Part shown: one piece after another, positions 58,796 through 64,000 of the stretch | Numbering within the stretch: the stretch's first letter is position 1 | How the letters are laid out: every line of letters begins with the position of its first letter | Assembly (NCBI GenBank): GCA_018623155.1 | Contig: JAAZVZ010000001.1 | Span: forward strand, 124,001 to 188,000 | DNA length: 64,000 nucleotides | Source of the DNA: Glaciecola sp. | Lineage (GTDB): Bacteria; Pseudomonadota; Gammaproteobacteria; Enterobacterales; Alteromonadaceae | Direction: 5' to 3' | The notes under the pieces: model-generated | What the model saw: the letters and a program-made list of their open reading frames with translations, nothing else | Told to the model about the DNA's origin: nothing | Databases searched by the model: none | Translations under genes and position numbers: made by a program

Positions 58796-59275
58796 CTAAA
58801 AAAATCCTCGTTGCGGGTTCTCATGCGCAAGCAATGCAGATTTGATATCCAAACCGCCAGCATAACCAGTTAATTTTCCGTTTGCACCAATAACACGATG
58901 GCAAGGAATGATGATCGCAATTGGGTTTTTGCTATTTGCATTGCCCACAGAACGGCTCCCTGTAGGCTGACCAATGTACTTAGCTAACTGTACATAACTC
59001 CAAGTCTGACCGAATTCAATTTGCTGCAACGCGGCCCATACTTTGTGCTGATAAGCTGTCCCAACCGGTGCAAGAGGTAATGAAAAGTGCTTGCGATGAC
59101 CAGTAAAATAGTCAATGAGTTGCGTAACACAAGATTGGGTTAAGGCATTGGGTACATCTTGGGCCATGCGATCAACAAAAGTAACTGCAGTGATGGCTTC
59201 ATCAGTCGCGACTACTCGGACCGGTTTGAATGGGGTTGAAATATATTGCTCAAAAACAGCATCTTTATATATCAA
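58796..59275 (-). CDS. ogt: Methylated-DNA-protein-cysteine methyltransferase
   Basis: A 159-residue O6-alkylguanine repair protein with the acceptor Cys in [19 protein letters not shown] and the DNA-binding stretch [28 protein letters not shown] (quoted in parts: [13 protein letters not shown]). No ATG lies at the expected start; the first in-frame ATGs lie far inside alkA. A TTG at 59275 with GGAG upstream gives the family-typical length and overlaps the alkA stop by 11 bases. It belongs to a speA-alkA-ogt-DMT run. The start is uncertain, the identity is not. Confidence 0.9.
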   Translation of the reverse strand: MIYKDAVFEQYISTPFKPVRVVATDEAITAVTFVDRMAQDVPNALTQSCVTQLIDYFTGHRKHFSLPLAPVGTAYQHKVWAALQQIEFGQTWSYVQLAKYIGQPTGSRSVGNANSKNPIAIIIPCHRVIGANGKLTGYAGGLDIKSALLAHENPQRGFF

Positions 59276-60038
59276 GGCTGGACCACTCCCACGTTTGCAA
59301 ACACAAGTAACTGCGCCACGGTATCGCTTTATTGGCATCAATGTCAAAACGTGTGAGCATCTTTTTGACAATCAGATCATTGGCCAAATAGATATCCGGC
59401 AAAGCAAAGCCTCGCAATCGCACATAATTTAACGTCCATTCGCCGATTCCTTTGATTGCAATCAACTCATCGAGTTGCTCGGAGGAAGTCAATTCACCTA
59501 TTTGGGCTATGGCATCGCACACATCGGCAATTGTTTTTTTGCGTCGCTCTGGCATACCTAAACCAGAAAAATCAGTTCGAGTGCATAACTCTGGGCTAGG
59601 GAAGTCGGTTTGAGGGCCATGTTGTTGCTCAACGAGTTCAACCAACAAATTGATTTGTTTTACCGCTGCAGTCACGGAAACTTGCTGACCGACAATCGCT
59701 CGTAACAAAGCTTCAAATGGCGACCAACATCCAGCAATAGACAAACTAGACGAAAGCATATCAGCTTGAACACCAGCCCTGATCAAAGACGGTTTTGCTT
59801 CTTGCCAAGGTGTTTGACAGCCAAGGACTCTGGATAATACGGCTAACGTTTGAGGGGTGTTCGTGCCGAGAACCGAAAACGCATTTTCACCTGGAATATA
59901 AGTTGCCTCAATGTTACCCCCTGTAGTCACTCTTTGATAAAAATGACTGCCCACGGTTTCCAATCGGCTCAAAGCTCGACGTGATAAGAAGTCACGCACT
60001 GGCGACCACTGATAACCTTCTGCACACGCCAATTGCAT
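59265..60038 (-). CDS. alkA: AlkA-type DNA-3-methyladenine glycosylase
   Basis: A 257-residue HhH-GPD glycosylase that removes alkylated bases. The AlkA N-terminal domain is followed by [16 protein letters not shown], the helix-hairpin-helix [11 protein letters not shown] and, in the loop after it, the catalytic Asp of LANDLIVKK; the end has [11 protein letters not shown]. It is shorter than E. coli AlkA (282) mainly at the N-terminus and lacks the Ada-like regulatory part. AAGGAAGG precedes the ATG, 12 bases after the speA stop. Confidence 0.88.
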   Translation of the reverse strand: MQLACAEGYQWSPVRDFLSRRALSRLETVGSHFYQRVTTGGNIEATYIPGENAFSVLGTNTPQTLAVLSRVLGCQTPWQEAKPSLIRAGVQADMLSSSLSIAGCWSPFEALLRAIVGQQVSVTAAVKQINLLVELVEQQHGPQTDFPSPELCTRTDFSGLGMPERRKKTIADVCDAIAQIGELTSSEQLDELIAIKGIGEWTLNYVRLRGFALPDIYLANDLIVKKMLTRFDIDANKAIPWRSYLCLQTWEWSSLDI

Positions 60039-60050
60039 AAGGACCTTCCT

Positions 60051-62033
60051 TTACCGTTTTAGGTAAGTGTAGCCTGACAAACAGTTTTCGTAGAAGTCAG
60101 TTAACTTAACCCCCTCACGAGGTTTGATGTTTCCGGCAGCGACTTGTTTGTCAATCAAGCGCTTGATATCTTTAGCCATGGAATCTGGGTTATATTGCAT
60201 AATGGAAAGTACACTTTCTACGGAAGAGCCTCGCACAACCTCCTCAATATAAAAATCCTGTGGATCGTCATCATGACTAAAAATATGTACTTCATTCAAC
60301 CGCCCAAACAAGTTGTGCATATCGCCCATCACGTCTTGATACGCGCCTGTCAAAAATAAGCCAATATAATAGTTCTCTTCGCTGCGCAACTGATGCATTG
60401 GGATCACATTGGAGATCTCACGCCCCACAGTAAACTGATCAATCTTGCCATCCGAGTCACATGTTATATCCACCAGTGAACAATTGACGTCTGGCACTTC
60501 GTTCATCCGAGTTAATGGCACAACAGGGAGAACTTGATCGATTGCCCAAGTATCGGCTGCAGATTGAAAAATAGAGAAATTACATAGATATTGGCTCGAT
60601 AAATCAAAATCCAACTGTTCCAATTCTTCTGGCACAAACTCAGCCGAGCGAAGTTGCTCGCGCACACGATTCATGATTTGCCAGTAAATTGTCTCGACTT
60701 TGGCAACTTCTTCAATATCTAATACGCGAAATTTAAACGCCGCGTCTGCTTGCTCTTTGTATTGACTAGCATCATTAAAGACTTCTTGCATATTCTCTTT
60801 GTTGATATCAGTTTGACTCAACTCTCGAATATTGGTCACCAAAATATGTTCATCATCCTTCACAGATGTGTCTACTGCAGAGCTGTCTGGACGGATTTCA
60901 CCAACAATCTCAGTGATCACACAACTGTGATGAGCGGTAATAGCACGACCTGATTCACTTACTAGTGTAGGGTGAGGAACTTTTTCTAAGTCACACACCT
61001 CTTGCATGCCATACACGACATCCGCCACATATTCATCTAAGGAGTAATTCCGTGATGAATCATTGGTGGATTTACTGCCATCGTAATCAATCCCTAAACC
61101 ACCACCGACATCCACGTATTGTAATGGAAACCCCAAATGATGCATTTCAGCATAGATCAAGGCCCCTTCGTTAATTGCTTCTTTTACCGCGCGGATATCC
61201 GTTAGTTGTGAACCTATATGAAAATGCAACAGCTGTAAGCAGTGTCCCATTCCTTCACTTTCTAAGTACCGCGCAGCGTTGATGATTTCACTAATAGTCA
61301 AACCAAATTTAGCGCGATCGCCTCCTGAGCCTTCCCATTTGCCACGCCCTTTGACTGAGAGCTTCGCTCGAACACCAATCATCGGTTCAATACCAACGTC
61401 TTTGGCTACTTTCACAATCAAATATAACTCAGAAAACTTCTCTACTACGATAAGCACTTTACGTCCAAGTTTCTGAGCTAAAAACGCCAGTTTTATGAAT
61501 TCTTCGTCTTTATAGCCATTGAGGATCGTCAACGCATCTGGTGTCGTGTTATACGCCATTACGGTTAGGAGCTCAGCTTTTGAACCAGCCTCTAAACCAT
61601 AATGATAGGGTATGCCAGCATCGACAATCTCTTCTACCACTTCCCGCATCTGGTTGACTTTGACTGGGTACACACCTCGGTATAAGCCTTGGTAATTAGC
61701 CTCTTCAATAATCCGGTTGAACGTCTCGTTGAGTTGGGCAACTTGAGCTCTTAATACATCGTGGAAACGCACTACTACAGGTAACTGTATCCCTTCCTCT
61801 CGGATTTCTTCAATCACAGCTGTAAAATCGATCTGCATATGAGGACGAGCGGTATCAGGCGTCACACACAAGTTGCCATTTTGCCCAATGGCAAAATAAC
61901 CTGCGCCCCATTTAGACACACCATATAATGCGTCGGCTTCCTCTATATTCCAGTCTTTTTGTAATGAATGTTCGATCATCTTTGTCAGATCCAGATGGCT
62001 TGATGTAAGCGATTTCGCAAACGGCGAAAGCAT
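60051..62033 (-). CDS. speA: Biosynthetic arginine decarboxylase
   Basis: A 660-residue PLP enzyme making agmatine, first step of the arginine route to putrescine. The Schiff-base Lys125 is in YPVKVNQMREV; GLEAGSKAELLTVMAYN, LLHFHIGSQLTDIR and DVGGGLGIDYDGS follow, and the tail LSGYTYL matches E. coli SpeA. An ATG at codon 19 (MIEHSLQKDW) is an alternative start; neither has a strong ribosome-binding site. It is the first gene of a run with alkA and ogt. Confidence 0.94.
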   Translation of the reverse strand: MLSPFAKSLTSSHLDLTKMIEHSLQKDWNIEEADALYGVSKWGAGYFAIGQNGNLCVTPDTARPHMQIDFTAVIEEIREEGIQLPVVVRFHDVLRAQVAQLNETFNRIIEEANYQGLYRGVYPVKVNQMREVVEEIVDAGIPYHYGLEAGSKAELLTVMAYNTTPDALTILNGYKDEEFIKLAFLAQKLGRKVLIVVEKFSELYLIVKVAKDVGIEPMIGVRAKLSVKGRGKWEGSGGDRAKFGLTISEIINAARYLESEGMGHCLQLLHFHIGSQLTDIRAVKEAINEGALIYAEMHHLGFPLQYVDVGGGLGIDYDGSKSTNDSSRNYSLDEYVADVVYGMQEVCDLEKVPHPTLVSESGRAITAHHSCVITEIVGEIRPDSSAVDTSVKDDEHILVTNIRELSQTDINKENMQEVFNDASQYKEQADAAFKFRVLDIEEVAKVETIYWQIMNRVREQLRSAEFVPEELEQLDFDLSSQYLCNFSIFQSAADTWAIDQVLPVVPLTRMNEVPDVNCSLVDITCDSDGKIDQFTVGREISNVIPMHQLRSEENYYIGLFLTGAYQDVMGDMHNLFGRLNEVHIFSHDDDPQDFYIEEVVRGSSVESVLSIMQYNPDSMAKDIKRLIDKQVAAGNIKPREGVKLTDFYENCLSGYTYLKR

Positions 62034-62072
62034 AAAAAACCGAATTATATCGATAAGTCGCCAAAACGCGAG

Positions 62073-62102
62073 AAAAAAACGCCCTGACGGGTCAGGGCGT
62101 TT
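62073..62102 (-). terminator. Terminator of groESL
   Basis: A GC-rich hairpin, ACGCCCTGA-CGGG-TCAGGGCGT, has an A tract on its left (a T tract for leftward transcripts), 25 bases past the groEL stop. Confidence 0.88.
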
Positions 62103-62126
62103 GGCAATCTAGTATTAGTAATTAAA

Positions 62127-63785
<1,659 letters not shown>

Positions 63786-63800
63786 CTATTTTCGTTAGGC

Positions 63801-64000
63801 TTATTCGACGATCGCAAGGATGTCGCTTTCGCTAAGAATTAATACTTCTTCGCCGTCTAATTTTTCAGTTTTGACGCCATAGCCATCATTAAAAATGACT
63901 TTGTCACCCACTTTAACGTCAAGTGCTTTCACGTCACCGTTATCTAACACACGGCCATTACCTACCGCGATAACTTCGCCGCGTGTCGATTTTTCAGCTG
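63801..64000 (-). CDS. groS: Co-chaperonin GroES (C-terminal part, truncated by window edge)
   Basis: The last 66 codons of Gro[38 protein letters not shown] and ESDILAIVE at the end. The 5' part, including the mobile loop, start codon and heat-shock promoter, lies right of the window. Confidence 0.96.
   Translation of the reverse strand, partial: AEKSTRGEVIAVGNGRVLDNGDVKALDVKVGDKVIFNDGYGVKTEKLDGEEVLILSESDILAIVE

Overview
The window looks like a chromosome segment of a marine gammaproteobacterium of the Alteromonadales (Alteromonas/Paraglaciecola-like). This rests on moderate-to-low GC, protein-level resemblance of the housekeeping genes to enteric and Vibrio orthologues, large TonB-dependent receptors of the alteromonad type, a laminarin-type polysaccharide utilisation locus and a GlyGly-CTERM secreted protease. 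Species cannot be assigned by reading alone. No rRNA, tRNA, CRISPR array or insertion sequence was seen.

Layout. (1) 1-1329: an SOS island, with umuDC (umuC cut by the window edge) divergent from yebG, each behind a CTG-N10-CAG LexA box. (2) 1571-3729: a two-gene phage-type lysis cassette (GH108 endolysin, 3-TM holin) run directly into gloA (glyoxalase I) and ybaK (Cys-tRNA(Pro) deacylase). (3) 3778-18052: a probable metal/zinc-related region. A tightly packed operon (double SnoaL-like protein, LolD-type ATPase, FtsX-type permease with a His-rich loop, secreted M12B-like zinc protease, GST) converges on a TonB receptor with three very His/Asp/Glu-rich segments. A second, paralogous secreted protease diverges from that receptor, and a Zur-box-like palindrome lies between them. 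(4) 18059-21568: a hexapeptide acetyltransferase, two small unknown proteins and a VC_2705-type sodium:solute symporter with its DUF4212 small subunit. (5) 21980-35938: a beta-1,3-glucan (laminarin) utilisation locus with a LacI regulator, GH1, an MFS sugar transporter, GH3, a TonB receptor and a giant multimodular GH16 lipoprotein. Three copies of a TGTAAGCGCTTTCA-like operator sit in front of the two sets of genes. (6) 36221-47529: central carbon and repair genes, namely VF530-like, gnd, fructokinase, AlkC, a GH13/CBM41 amylase, mgsA and glpK/glpR/glpD with a GlpR operator, followed by an EVE-domain protein. (7) 47534-64000: a SWIM-domain protein, YgiQ radical SAM, a desaturase, a decayed response-regulator tail, a glmS-DeoR operon with a perfect 10-bp inverted repeat upstream, rlmA, glmU, a DMT transporter, ogt, alkA, speA, groEL and the end of groES.

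How it works together (inference). The glucan locus would cut laminarin at the surface (GH16), import oligosaccharides (TonB receptor), finish them with GH3/GH1 and move glucose inward by the MFS carrier, all under the adjacent LacI repressor. The metal region would pair proteolysis by zinc enzymes with zinc uptake through a His-rich receptor. The most speculative and most interesting points are the zinc/protease cluster, the lysis cassette joined to the SOS neighbourhood and to gloA, and two repeated domain families in the GH16 enzyme that I do not recognise.
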